12,104 bases of DNA from Rubrobacter sp. (GCA_016781885.1 JADDPM010000064.1:1-12104); one strand, 5' to 3'. Shown: positions 1 through 6,485, numbered from the stretch's first letter. The notes: generated from the sequence alone by a model not told the origin. Program-made: numbers and translations.

Positions 1-1
1 T

Positions 2-64
2 TTGCTGACTTGTTGGGATGGTGATCTCAACTCACACCAGGCGTTCAAGGGTAACCGCGAGTAA
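2..64 (+). CDS. Possible 3' end of an upstream ORF
   Basis: An open frame enters from the left edge and encodes about 20 residues ending in KGNRE before a TAA stop at 62-64. I do not recognise the peptide. The stop coincides with the TAA that borders the first inverted-repeat element. Without that element the frame would end directly before the ribosome binding site at 180-188, as in an operon. At 20 residues it could be chance. Upstream sequence is needed to decide. Confidence 0.2.
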   Translation: MLTCWDGDLNSHQAFKGNRE

Positions 65-176
65 GAGGCTCCGCCAATAGGCAGGTAGCGTATGTGTCAA
101 GGGACGATGGGAAGGCTGTTCAATCACTCTGAGAGTTGCCAAGTGTGAAAAGTTGCCAGCCTATTGGCGGAAGCTC
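65..176 (+). mobile_element. 112-bp MITE-like inverted-repeat element, copy 1
   Basis: The element starts GAGGCT and ends AAGCTC. Its main arms (71-82 and 159-170) are a perfect 12-bp inverted repeat. Pairing resumes inside, with wobbles, between 84-89 and 152-157, and outside between GAG (65-67) and CTC (174-176). TAA lies immediately outside both ends (62-64 and 177-179) as a direct repeat. It aligns without gaps to the reverse complement of 195-306 with 82 of 112 identities. It has no coding capacity. The 3-bp TNA-type duplication and ends beginning GAG resemble the IS1031 group of the IS5 family, which is a family-level inference. The alternative is a structured RNA or DNA hairpin family that is not mobile. 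Confidence 0.65.
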
Positions 177-179
177 TAA

Positions 180-188
180 AGGGAGGAG
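180..188 (+). promoter_or_regulatory. Displaced Shine-Dalgarno sequence
   Basis: AGGGAGGAG lies in the 18-nt spacer between the two inverted-repeat elements. No start codon follows at normal distance. If element 2 (195-306) and one TAA copy (307-309) are removed, the sequence reads AGGGAGGAG, seven bases (AACTAAA), then TTG. This is ideal spacing for the start codon at 311. I read it as the original ribosome binding site of the LPXTG gene, now separated from its start by about 120 nt. Confidence 0.6.
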
Positions 189-194
189 AACTAA

Positions 195-306
195 GAGCTT
201 GCGCGGATAGGCTGGCTACTTCTAATATTTGGCGATTCTCCGAACGATCAAATCGGCTCCTCATCGACCATTGATATATTCGCTACCCACCTATCCGCGC
301 AGCCTC
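195..306 (-). mobile_element. 112-bp MITE-like inverted-repeat element, copy 2 (inverted)
   Basis: This is the second copy, in the opposite orientation. TGCGCGGATAGG (200-211) pairs perfectly with CCTATCCGCGCA (290-301), and AGAG (194-197) pairs with CTCT (304-307). TAA lies directly outside both ends (192-194 and 307-309). Although the element is inverted relative to copy 1, the flank still reads TAA on the plus strand. This argues that TAA is a target-site duplication and not part of the element. Three base pairs of the main stem differ from copy 1 on both arms, so pairing is kept. The right end lies one base (after the TAA) from the TTG start of the next gene. Confidence 0.65.
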
Positions 307-310
307 TAAA

Positions 311-952
311 TTGTTACGCAAGATCCTTTATGCCACAGTAGCGAGCGTGGTGCTGGCGCTAGTGCCCGGTACGGCGTTGGCGCAGAGCAACAGCGCTGCT
401 CAGCCGGTAGATCCATCCCAGCAGGTCGCTCAACTGCGCCAGCAGTTCGAAGGGCTTACTCCAGAACAGATAAAGGCCGCAGGGTACGTGCCCGAGGGCC
501 CTTGTGTTCCGAACCCTATGGGCGCCGGGGCTATGGGAGTACACGCCATAAAACAGCAACACCTCATGGCCCAGTTCCCCAAAGGGGAGATGCACTCTGC
601 GCAACCATCAGTACTCTTGCTCGATCAGAACAACAAGGTGATCGGAGTGGAGTGGGAGGCTGCGGATGTAGGGCAGGGGCCGATGCAGCTCTTCGGGCAG
701 ACCATCCAGGTACAGCAAGGGCATCCAGGGGTGGAGGAGCCTCACTACATGCTGCACATCTACTTCATGCCCAATGGCAAGGTGCTGTTTGGCACGGATA
801 ACCAGACTGCGTTCAACCCTGAGCTTAGCTGTCCTCTGCCTGCTACAGGAGGGATAGTGTCTCCTATGCAGCTCGGCGTCGTACTGGCAGGGCTTGCGGG
901 AGGTCTCGCTGTTCTAGGCGTAGCTCTCGTTGCGCGCAAGCGGGCATCTTAG
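311..952 (+). CDS. Secreted LPXTG-anchored surface protein of unknown function
   Basis: The 213-residue protein has a signal peptide (positive MLRK, hydrophobic core to about residue 20, likely cleavage after ALA at 22-24). An uncharacterised domain spans about 47-175, with C65 and C174 as a possible disulfide pair. The C-terminus is a sortase signal: LPATG at 176-180, a membrane span at about 186-208, and the tail RKRAS. Sortase would cleave between Thr and Gly and link the protein to the cell wall. The GAMG, GVEWEA, LFGQ, HYMLH and FNPELSC segments recall, from memory, a family of secreted hypothetical proteins found in many bacteria. The start is TTG. No ribosome binding site lies directly upstream because the MITE-like element ends there, but one sits at 180-188. 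Its codon use is less GC-biased than its neighbours, which hints at acquisition. The gene may be poorly translated. Confidence 0.85.
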   Translation: MLRKILYATVASVVLALVPGTALAQSNSAAQPVDPSQQVAQLRQQFEGLTPEQIKAAGYVPEGPCVPNPMGAGAMGVHAIKQQHLMAQFPKGEMHSAQPSVLLLDQNNKVIGVEWEAADVGQGPMQLFGQTIQVQQGHPGVEEPHYMLHIYFMPNGKVLFGTDNQTAFNPELSCPLPATGGIVSPMQLGVVLAGLAGGLAVLGVALVARKRAS

Positions 953-972
953 CCCTATACTAGATTCCTCTA

Positions 973-1005
973 CAGGACAGGGTGGCATCATACCGCCCTG
1001 TCCTG
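973..1005 (+). terminator. Strong hairpin terminator between convergent genes
   Basis: A 13-bp stem with one G-T pair (973-985 with 993-1005) closes a 7-nt loop. It lies 20 bases after the LPXTG gene stop. The T-run on the plus side is weak (CTACTCGTTTG). The structure could also stop transcription arriving from the luxR-type gene on the minus strand. Confidence 0.7.
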
Positions 1006-1176
1006 CTACTCGTTTGTAAGACTCAACCCTTGTACCGCTGCCGGAGGCTCATCTATCTCTCTTGAAAAGGAAGGCAAGACAGAGTAAGCGTTTGCAGCGT
1101 GAGGGTTACTCGAGGCCTTGTCGCCATCAAGCATGAGATAACTCTCTTCCCAAAATCCAAAGCACCAATGAGATGG

Positions 1177-2286
1177 CTACCCGAAGAGCGAAGGGTAGAG
1201 GTTGTCGAAGAAGAGACGTTTGACCAGGTCCCGGCGGTTTCGTACACCGACCTTCTCGAAGACGTTAGAGAGATGGTTCTGGACGGTGTACTCCGAGATG
1301 TAGAGGGTTTGGGAGATCTGCCTGGTCGAGGCGCCGCGCACGACGAGCTTGACCACCTCCTCTTCCCGGGGGCTAAGGTCGTAGGCGGCAACGTTTAGCC
1401 AGGCCACCTCTTCGGGCTTGGCCGGTTGGATGACGATCACGGTCTCGCCCGGGCTATAGGAGGTCGGTTCGGACAGGGAGCCGTAGAGCGTCAGCCACCG
1501 CCCCGAGCGTGCCCGGACGCGGAGGCATGGGGAGCTGTTGAGATCTTTGTCGGTCTCGGAGCTCAACGCTCGCTTCAGAGCACTGGCGACCATCCGAACC
1601 GCTGTTAGAAGACCCGCACCTTCCCGCCACCCGGGTTCGAGGTCTTCGATCTCCTGGAGCCAGTGTTCCGCGGCCGGCGTATGCTGCACGACGCACCCCT
1701 GGTGATCGAGGGTCAGGACGCCAGGGACGTCGGCGCCGTTCCTTTCGACGGGCGCCTGCGCGCGTAGCGCCGCCGTTTTCAGGCCGATGCCCAAGTGCGG
1801 GACGATGCGCTTCAGGAGCATGATCTCGCGAGGCTCGTAGTTCGGGCGACCCTTCTCGCGGATCAGGTCCATCGAGCCCCACATGAGCCCGCCTGCGGTG
1901 AAGATGCCGCTCATCTCGTGAGCCAGCCCGAGCGGCTCGAGTAGCTCCCGGTAGCGCGGGGAGTTCTCCAGGCAGCCATCTGCGGCTTCAGAGAGCAGGA
2001 CCACCGGGCGGCGGCTCTGCGCCATCTCCCTGAACTGGTCCATGCCGTACTCGAAGTAGAGGCGGTCGAAGAAGATGGCGGCCTCCTTCGCGCCTCCCAT
2101 CTCCTCGGCTAAAGAGTGCGTTACCAGGCCACTCGCCGGATCCGCCGTAGATGCGCAGTACGCCTCGAACGGCACCGCCCTTCGCAGGCGTTTGATCACC
2201 TCGCCCAGCAGCACCGGTCCGTCGAGCCCGGCACAACAAAACCTCTTCACCTCCGAGAAGACCTGCTCTTCGATAACAGCGCCCAC
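1177..2286 (-). CDS. LuxR-family transcriptional regulator
   Basis: This 369-residue regulator ends in a LuxR-type helix-turn-helix at about 304-369. It starts LSPREEEVVKLVVRG, and the recognition region ISEYTVQNHLSNVFEKVGV is followed by RRDLVKRLF. The N-terminal ~200 residues form a soluble sensor-like domain I cannot assign; a GAF-like fold is possible. There is no receiver domain with a phosphorylatable Asp and no autoinducer-binding motif that I recognise. The start is GTG, preceded by AAAGGGG. The gene diverges from the cupin at 2405, and the 118-bp gap contains a palindrome, so control of the cupin and autoregulation are likely. The effector is unknown. Confidence 0.85.
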   Translation of the reverse strand: MGAVIEEQVFSEVKRFCCAGLDGPVLLGEVIKRLRRAVPFEAYCASTADPASGLVTHSLAEEMGGAKEAAIFFDRLYFEYGMDQFREMAQSRRPVVLLSEAADGCLENSPRYRELLEPLGLAHEMSGIFTAGGLMWGSMDLIREKGRPNYEPREIMLLKRIVPHLGIGLKTAALRAQAPVERNGADVPGVLTLDHQGCVVQHTPAAEHWLQEIEDLEPGWREGAGLLTAVRMVASALKRALSSETDKDLNSSPCLRVRARSGRWLTLYGSLSEPTSYSPGETVIVIQPAKPEEVAWLNVAAYDLSPREEEVVKLVVRGASTRQISQTLYISEYTVQNHLSNVFEKVGVRNRRDLVKRLFFDNLYPSLFG

Positions 2287-2318
2287 CGCTAGCCCCTTTC
2301 CGAACCTTCCACGAAAAT

Positions 2319-2334
2319 TAGCAGGTTTCTGCCA
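2319..2334. promoter_or_regulatory. Candidate operator between luxR-type gene and cupin
   Basis: TAGCAG, a 4-base spacer GTTT, then CTGCCA form an imperfect palindrome (10 of 12 positions symmetric). It lies about 33 bases before the regulator start and 70 bases before the cupin start. The size and position suit a dimeric LuxR-type regulator. Assignment is by position only. Confidence 0.3.
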
Positions 2335-2404
2335 TATCCCTGATCCATCCCGCGGTCTATGTTGAATTTAGCAAGAAAAACAACCTGACGGAAGGAGAAG
2401 GCTC

Positions 2405-2899
2405 GTGGAGACCGAGAAGAAAGGCGTGTCGCACGTCCCGACAAGCGAGGGTAAGACGATTTGGATGGTCGGGACCGACCTGATCACCTTCAAGGCTACT
2501 ACAGAGACCACCGGTGGCTCCTACGCCCTCTTTGACTCGCTGGTGCTGCCAGGTGGCGGCCCTCCGCCCCACATTCACCATCGCGAGGACGAGTCGTTCT
2601 ACGTGCTGGAAGGAGAGTTCGAGTTTTTGGACAGGGACCGCTGGATCAAGGCGGGCGCCGGATCTTTCGTCCACGTCCCCAAAGGCACCCTGCACACGCT
2701 CAAGAATTCGGGAGAGGAGGTCGGCAGGCTCTTGACGCTCGTCGTCCCGGCGGGGCTGGACAAGTTCTTCGAGGAGGCGGGGATACCAGGCACGGACGTC
2801 TCTTCCCCTCCACCCCCGCCTGGGCCGGAGGATATCGAGAAGATGCTGATGAGCGCCGAGCGCTATGGAATCGAGTTCCCGCCGCCTCCCGGACATTAG
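2405..2899 (+). CDS. Single-domain cupin protein
   Basis: This 164-residue protein has one cupin barrel. Motif 1 is GGGPPPHIHHREDE followed by G70, with metal ligands H56, H58 and E63. Motif 2 is GSFVHVPKGTLHTLKN, with ligand H97 and N101. All four expected metal ligands are present, so a bound Fe, Mn or Ni is likely. Small cupins of this type include quercetin dioxygenase-like enzymes and sugar-binding or regulatory proteins, so the substrate cannot be named. The C-terminal ~45 residues carry a proline run and the pattern PAGLDKFF...RYGIE, shared with the cupin at 11233. The start is GTG with AAGGAG seven bases upstream. An ATG-free start and a divergent LuxR-type gene suggest regulated expression. 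Confidence 0.88.
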   Translation: METEKKGVSHVPTSEGKTIWMVGTDLITFKATTETTGGSYALFDSLVLPGGGPPPHIHHREDESFYVLEGEFEFLDRDRWIKAGAGSFVHVPKGTLHTLKNSGEEVGRLLTLVVPAGLDKFFEEAGIPGTDVSSPPPPPGPEDIEKMLMSAERYGIEFPPPPGH

Positions 2900-2921
2900 C
2901 GTCGTCCAACCAGCAAGAGGG

Positions 2922-2941
2922 CCGGGGCCGGTTGGCCCCGG
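2922..2941. terminator. GC-rich hairpin between convergent cupin and MOSC genes
   Basis: A perfect 8-bp stem, CCGGGGCC with GGCCCCGG, closes a GGTT loop. It lies 22 bases after the cupin stop and 24 bases beyond the MOSC gene stop. There is no T-run, so it may be a weak or bidirectional terminator. Confidence 0.55.
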
Positions 2942-2965
2942 TCTCATCTGACGTCCGGTTGAGGG

Positions 2966-3421
2966 TTACAGCGCGACGACCTCGTCTTGCGCCCGGATGC
3001 GCCCACCCTCGACTACCCTGGCGCAAATGCCGCCACGTCTCCTCAGGGCGCGCGTCATACCCGGCTCGGTCACGTCCTGAACGTGCTTGCAAGGCGGGCG
3101 GGGCCGGTCGTACTCCAGGACTGCCTCCCCAATCCGGAAACGCGTCCCGCGCAGGCTCTTCAGGCTCACGCCCCGGGTAATGATATTGCGCCGGTGCTCG
3201 CCGCTCTTGACGCTAAGACCGTCCTCACGCTCTATCTCGTCGAGGTCTTCGCCCTCTATGAGCGTCACCTCGCACACGTCGCCATAGCGTGTCCAGTAAC
3301 CGGCCCCCTCCTTGTAGCGGTCGCCCTCCAGCCCCCCGGCCGTGGCGCTCACCTCCTCGACGCGCTCCATCGGCTCGCTGCCCCTGCCGGTTACGTAGAT
3401 CTCCTCTACGACGCCCTTCAT
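2966..3421 (-). CDS. MOSC domain protein
   Basis: This is a free-standing MOSC domain of 151 residues. GGLEGDRY at 29-36, EHRRNIITRG at 75-84, RFRIGEAVLE, and a conserved Cys at 111 within RPPCKHV all fit the family. MOSC domains occur at the end of molybdenum cofactor sulfurases and in YiiM/YuaD-type proteins, where they bind pterin-Mo cofactor or carry sulfur. C111 is the likely sulfur-carrying or metal-ligand residue. The substrate here is unknown and no molybdenum cofactor genes are nearby. The frame is open a further 26 codons upstream, but ATG at 3421 is chosen because AAGGAGG (3430-3436) sits eight bases before it. A TATACT -10-like box lies at 3485-3490 on the minus strand. Confidence 0.85.
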   Translation of the reverse strand: MKGVVEEIYVTGRGSEPMERVEEVSATAGGLEGDRYKEGAGYWTRYGDVCEVTLIEGEDLDEIEREDGLSVKSGEHRRNIITRGVSLKSLRGTRFRIGEAVLEYDRPRPPCKHVQDVTEPGMTRALRRRGGICARVVEGGRIRAQDEVVAL

Positions 3422-3551
3422 CTCTATGCTACCTCCTTCAGAAAAGAACTCCGTCCGGCGCGCCACCCGGAGGCCGGTACGAGAAGTATACGGTCGCACA
3501 GGCTCCGGGGGCTGTAGACTGCTCTAAAGCTCCGGCGAAAGGGGAGATAGC

Positions 3552-3893
3552 ATGCCACAGGAGATAAGCTGGCAGGACTTCGAGAAGGTGGATATCAGGG
3601 TCGGGAAGGTGGTCGAGGCCGAGCCCTTCCCGGAGGCCCGCAAGCCCTCCGTAAAGCTCGCGGTGAACTTCGGGTCGGGGGTCGGGGTCAAGAGGACGAG
3701 CGCGCAACTTACAGTCTACTACGAGCCAGAGGAACTCTTGGGGAGGCAGGTCGTCGCGGTGGTGAACTTTCCCCCGAAGCGTATCGCGGGCTTCGAGAGC
3801 GAGGTGCTGGTGCTTGGGGTGCCGGACGATGAGGGCACCGTGGTCCTGCTCGCCCCGGACCGGGAGGTGCCATTGGGCGGTAGGGTGTTCTGA
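3552..3893 (+). CDS. csaA: CsaA-family tRNA-binding protein
   Basis: At 113 residues this matches CsaA over its whole length. FEKVDIRVGKVVEAEPFPEARKPS is the classic opening of the OB-fold tRNA-binding domain. The conserved segments SAQLTVYY.PEELLGRQVVAVVNFPPKRIAGF and SEVLVLGVPD follow, then LLAPDREVPLGGRVF. CsaA is a dimeric OB-fold protein of the tRNA-binding domain family related to the MetRS C-terminus. In Bacillus subtilis it was described as a chaperone with export-related activity and it binds tRNA. ATG at 3552 is preceded by GGGGAG with five bases spacing. It is divergent from the MOSC gene with a 130-bp shared upstream region. A TAGACT box within that region is a possible -10. Confidence 0.93.
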   Translation: MPQEISWQDFEKVDIRVGKVVEAEPFPEARKPSVKLAVNFGSGVGVKRTSAQLTVYYEPEELLGRQVVAVVNFPPKRIAGFESEVLVLGVPDDEGTVVLLAPDREVPLGGRVF

Positions 3894-3966
3894 CCTTTGA
3901 TTAAAGCCATTCGCCATTCTTGCCGATAAAGGTATGACGGACTTCGGCTAGAGCGGAGATTGTTGG

Positions 3967-5040
3967 ATGAGCAGATGCAGCCGGTGCGAGAGTTTGCCGC
4001 GGGACCTTACGGAGGCCGGGGTTCTATACCTTGCCCCGCCGCTGGCCCATACCCGGGGCACGCTCCGGCGCATCCTCTGGAAGTCAGGTTTGCCGTTCGG
4101 CGACCCCGTGGAGGACGTGCTGGCCGTCGAGGTAGCACCGGAGGGCTTGAGGAGCCTGTGCGAGCTCCTGATCGAGGGTCTCAGCAAAGAAGAGCTCAAG
4201 GACTGCAGGGCCATCCTCGTCGAGAAGGGCTCGGCCTTTGGTCTTGAGGCGCTCCCGCGGACGCAGGACCTCGCCACTTTAACCGCCGTCGTCCGGAGCG
4301 AGTGGCTCGTGGAGATAATGCGCGAGGACCGGCTGACCATCCACTTTCAGCCCATCGTCTCCGCCGCGAACCCAGAGAAGGTCTTCGCCTACGAGTGCCT
4401 CCTGCGCGGCATCGACGAAGAGGGTGGTCTCGTGAGCCCGGGTGCTATGTATGGGGCGGCGCGCGAGGCCGATCTGCTCTTCAACCTCGACCGGGCGGCC
4501 CGCACAAAGGCTATAGAAGAGGCCTCTAGATCTGGCCTGGAGCAGAACGTCTTCATCAACTTCAACCCAACCTCGATCTACGATCCCGCATACTGCCTGA
4601 GGAGCACTATGGGCGCGATCAAGCACTCAGACCTCTCACCCGAACGCATAGTCTTCGAGGTAACGGAGAGCGAGGAGATACGGGACGATAAGCACCTCAA
4701 GAGGATCCTGGACTTCTACCGCGAGGGCGGGTTCAAGGTGGCCCTGGACGACCTCGGGGTGGGCTACAGCTCCCTGAACCTTCTCGCCTCCCTGCGCCCG
4801 GATTTCGTGAAGCTGGACGTGGGCCTGGTGCGGGACGTGGATCGCGACCCCTACCGTACCGCGATCGCCGCGAAGCTCCTCGATCTCGCCAAAGACCTCG
4901 GCGTGACCGTCGTGGCCGAGGGGGTCGAGACCGAGGAGCAGTGGCGCTGGCTCGTTGCCCACGGCGCGGACTTGGCACAGGGCTTCTTCTTCGCCAGACC
5001 CGCCTCTCCCCCACCCGTCCCCGCTACCGTCTGCGTGTAG
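3967..5040 (+). CDS. EAL-domain cyclic-di-GMP phosphodiesterase
   Basis: This 357-residue protein has a C-terminal EAL domain (about 115-345) and no GGDEF. The catalytic set appears complete: E143 in the EAL position (reads ECLLRG), N200 in INFNP, E231 and E234 in FEVTE, D261-D262 in the ALDDLGVGYSSL loop, K282 in VKLD, E318 and E321 in AEGVET, and Q338 in AQGFFFARP. It should hydrolyse c-di-GMP to pGpG in a Mg- or Mn-dependent way. The N-terminal ~110 residues are a soluble domain I cannot name, with a CSRCE motif at 4-8 that could bind a metal or form a disulfide. There is no transmembrane segment. The start ATG at 3967 has GCGGAG nearby, at slightly long spacing. The AIM24 gene follows after 66 bases. 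Confidence 0.92.
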   Translation: MSRCSRCESLPRDLTEAGVLYLAPPLAHTRGTLRRILWKSGLPFGDPVEDVLAVEVAPEGLRSLCELLIEGLSKEELKDCRAILVEKGSAFGLEALPRTQDLATLTAVVRSEWLVEIMREDRLTIHFQPIVSAANPEKVFAYECLLRGIDEEGGLVSPGAMYGAAREADLLFNLDRAARTKAIEEASRSGLEQNVFINFNPTSIYDPAYCLRSTMGAIKHSDLSPERIVFEVTESEEIRDDKHLKRILDFYREGGFKVALDDLGVGYSSLNLLASLRPDFVKLDVGLVRDVDRDPYRTAIAAKLLDLAKDLGVTVVAEGVETEEQWRWLVAHGADLAQGFFFARPASPPPVPATVCV

Positions 5041-5061
5041 AAGGGGAAACTTTCCGGCGGG

Positions 5062-5077
5062 TACCGCGTAATCGGTA
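5062..5077. promoter_or_regulatory. Small inverted repeat upstream of AIM24 gene
   Basis: TACCG, six bases, then CGGTA form a symmetric site in the short gap between the EAL and AIM24 genes. It is 29 bases before the AIM24 start. It could be an operator; a 5-bp repeat can also occur by chance. Confidence 0.2.
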
Positions 5078-5106
5078 GTAATATCCAGATTCAGGGAGGT
5101 AAGGGA

Positions 5107-5817
5107 ATGAGCGAGACGAACCTAGACCAATTCCGGGAGGTAACGCCAGCCGGCAGGTTCACGCTGCAGAACTCCTCACTACTGAAGGTGAGACTGGATA
5201 ACGACCGGATACAGGCCAAGCTCGGCTCGATGGTCGCCTACCAGGGCGATGTCCGCTTCGAGCATCAGGGCGGAGGGGTGGGTCGCTTCTTCAAGAAGGC
5301 CCTCACCGGCGAGGGCGTCAAGCTCATGTCGGCGACCGGCGTGGGCGACCTCTTCCTCGCCCAGGATGCAAGAAAGATCATGGTGCTCGACCTCAACAAC
5401 GACCGGATGACCGTGAACGGTGACTCCATCCTCGCCTTTGAGGGGAACGTGGACTGGGATATTAGAAGGGTAGAAGGAGCCGGACGGCTGGCCGGCGGCC
5501 TCTTCAACGTCGTGCTCGAAGGGACCGGCAAGGTCGCCCTCACCTCGCACGGCGAGCCGGTGCTTCTGGACACGAGCACCCCTACCTTCGCCGACCCGGA
5601 CTCCGCGATAGCGTGGAGCGGCGGCGTAAGGACGAGCGTCCGCTCGGACGTCTCGTTCAAGACCTTTATGGGGCGCGGGAGCGGGGAGACGTTCCAGATC
5701 TCCTTTGAAGGCCCCGGCTGGGTCCTCGTCCAATCCTCAGAAGGCCCGACCGTCCCCGAACACTCCCACGGCAGAGAAAGTAGCGGAGGCATAGGCTCGC
5801 TCTTCGGCAACGATTGA
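5107..5817 (+). CDS. AIM24 family protein
   Basis: This 236-residue protein matches the AIM24 family (named after a yeast mitochondrial protein) and the similar bacterial TIGR00266-type proteins. It is rich in beta-strand-forming Gly/Val repeats. Typical segments are LGSMVAYQGDVRFEHQG, GEGVKLMSATGVGDLFLAQDA, LNNDRMTVNGDSILAFEGNVDWDI, GLFNVVLEGTGKVALTSHGEPVLL, and GETFQISFEGPGWVLVQ near the end. The family folds as a double-stranded beta-helix-like barrel and its biochemical role is not established. There is no signal peptide or membrane segment. The C-terminal ~25 residues are Ser/Gly-rich and probably disordered. ATG at 5107 is preceded by GGGAGGT. Its closeness to the EAL gene suggests possible co-transcription. 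Confidence 0.9.
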   Translation: MSETNLDQFREVTPAGRFTLQNSSLLKVRLDNDRIQAKLGSMVAYQGDVRFEHQGGGVGRFFKKALTGEGVKLMSATGVGDLFLAQDARKIMVLDLNNDRMTVNGDSILAFEGNVDWDIRRVEGAGRLAGGLFNVVLEGTGKVALTSHGEPVLLDTSTPTFADPDSAIAWSGGVRTSVRSDVSFKTFMGRGSGETFQISFEGPGWVLVQSSEGPTVPEHSHGRESSGGIGSLFGND

Positions 5818-5843
5818 TCCCGGCTGGCCAGCTTTTTCGGTTG

Positions 5844-5866
5844 CCGGCGTAGCGTCAAAGCGCCGG
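5844..5866 (+). terminator. Possible hairpin after AIM24 gene
   Basis: CCGGCG (5844-5849) pairs with CGCCGG (5861-5866) around an 11-base loop. It lies in the 124-bp gap between the convergent AIM24 and YdjM-like genes. A TTTTT run at 5833-5837 precedes it and does not follow it, so terminator function is uncertain. Nothing else is evident in this gap. Confidence 0.3.
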
Positions 5867-5941
5867 GTGCGTCTCGCTAACCAAGCGAATCGCCCTCAGG
5901 AGAGAGCATCCGGCGACCAATATAGCGCTCGGGCGCGGTAC

Positions 5942-6478
5942 CTATGGGGCTTCTCGGTAGCTCTGGTGCAGAAACGCCAGGATGAGGGCCAGGATGATCG
6001 CGTGCTCGGCAAGGGTGCATGGTAGCGCGTAGCAGTCACGGTCCCAGTAGGAGATAGGACTCTTCCACCGCCACTTCGAAAGCGGCCAGAACGGCGGACG
6101 GGCGTCGGATGAGTGCGTCGGCAGATCCAGTAGATTGTGCCCAGCCCAGTCGAGCAGGAAGTAAAGCATAGCTCTGTACGGATCTTTTCTCTTCAGGCCG
6201 AGTAACTTGTATAGAGCAAGCAAAGAGCCTACCGGGACCAGAGAGTGGACCGAGAGGTCCGGCTTTCCGGAAGGCTCCGTGTAGTATTCGAGGGCCTCGT
6301 AGAACTCGTCCTTCGTCATCGTGTCCCGGTGGCGCCACAGCAGGTAACCCGCCTTTACGAGAGTCGGCATATCCGGGACCGTCGACCCCGCCGCGCCCCA
6401 CGCAGCGGCATGGGATTCTTCCCGCTCGACGTACCGGGCCACCGCCCACGTGAAAACCGCGTGAGAGTACGTGTGCAT
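5942..6478 (-). CDS. YdjM-like putative membrane metal-dependent hydrolase
   Basis: The 178-residue protein starts MHTYSHAVFT and has spaced His and Asp residues (H6, D36 in VPDMP, H78, H114 and D118 in WAGHNLLDLPTH, H122). This pattern resembles the YdjM/DUF457-type membrane-associated metal-dependent hydrolases and zinc phospholipase C-like folds. Hydrophobic segments at about 80-95, 104-118 and 158-171 suggest membrane association. The segment from ARPPFWPL to SPISYWD is distinctive. No substrate can be assigned. No ribosome binding site precedes the ATG, but a TAACAT box ends seven bases upstream, which fits a leaderless transcript as is common in actinobacteria. The gene is convergent with AIM24 and divergent from the phospholipid operon. 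Confidence 0.7.
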   Translation of the reverse strand: MHTYSHAVFTWAVARYVEREESHAAAWGAAGSTVPDMPTLVKAGYLLWRHRDTMTKDEFYEALEYYTEPSGKPDLSVHSLVPVGSLLALYKLLGLKRKDPYRAMLYFLLDWAGHNLLDLPTHSSDARPPFWPLSKWRWKSPISYWDRDCYALPCTLAEHAIILALILAFLHQSYREAP

Positions 6479-6485
6479 GGATGGT

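Noticed and set aside
1..64. Decayed tRNA on the minus strand
   Set aside because: A GGTG/CACC arm and a peptide resembling mistranslated tRNA suggested it, but there is no GGTTCGANTCC loop and no acceptor stem.
65..306. Integron attC site after a stop codon
   Set aside because: The palindromes follow a stop, but the required RYYYAAC and GTTRRRY core sites are absent at the ends, and the second copy is inverted. MITE-like elements fit better.
1099..1398. Plus-strand 99-residue frame at the luxR-type gene end
   Set aside because: It is a shadow of the helix-turn-helix coding region on the other strand.
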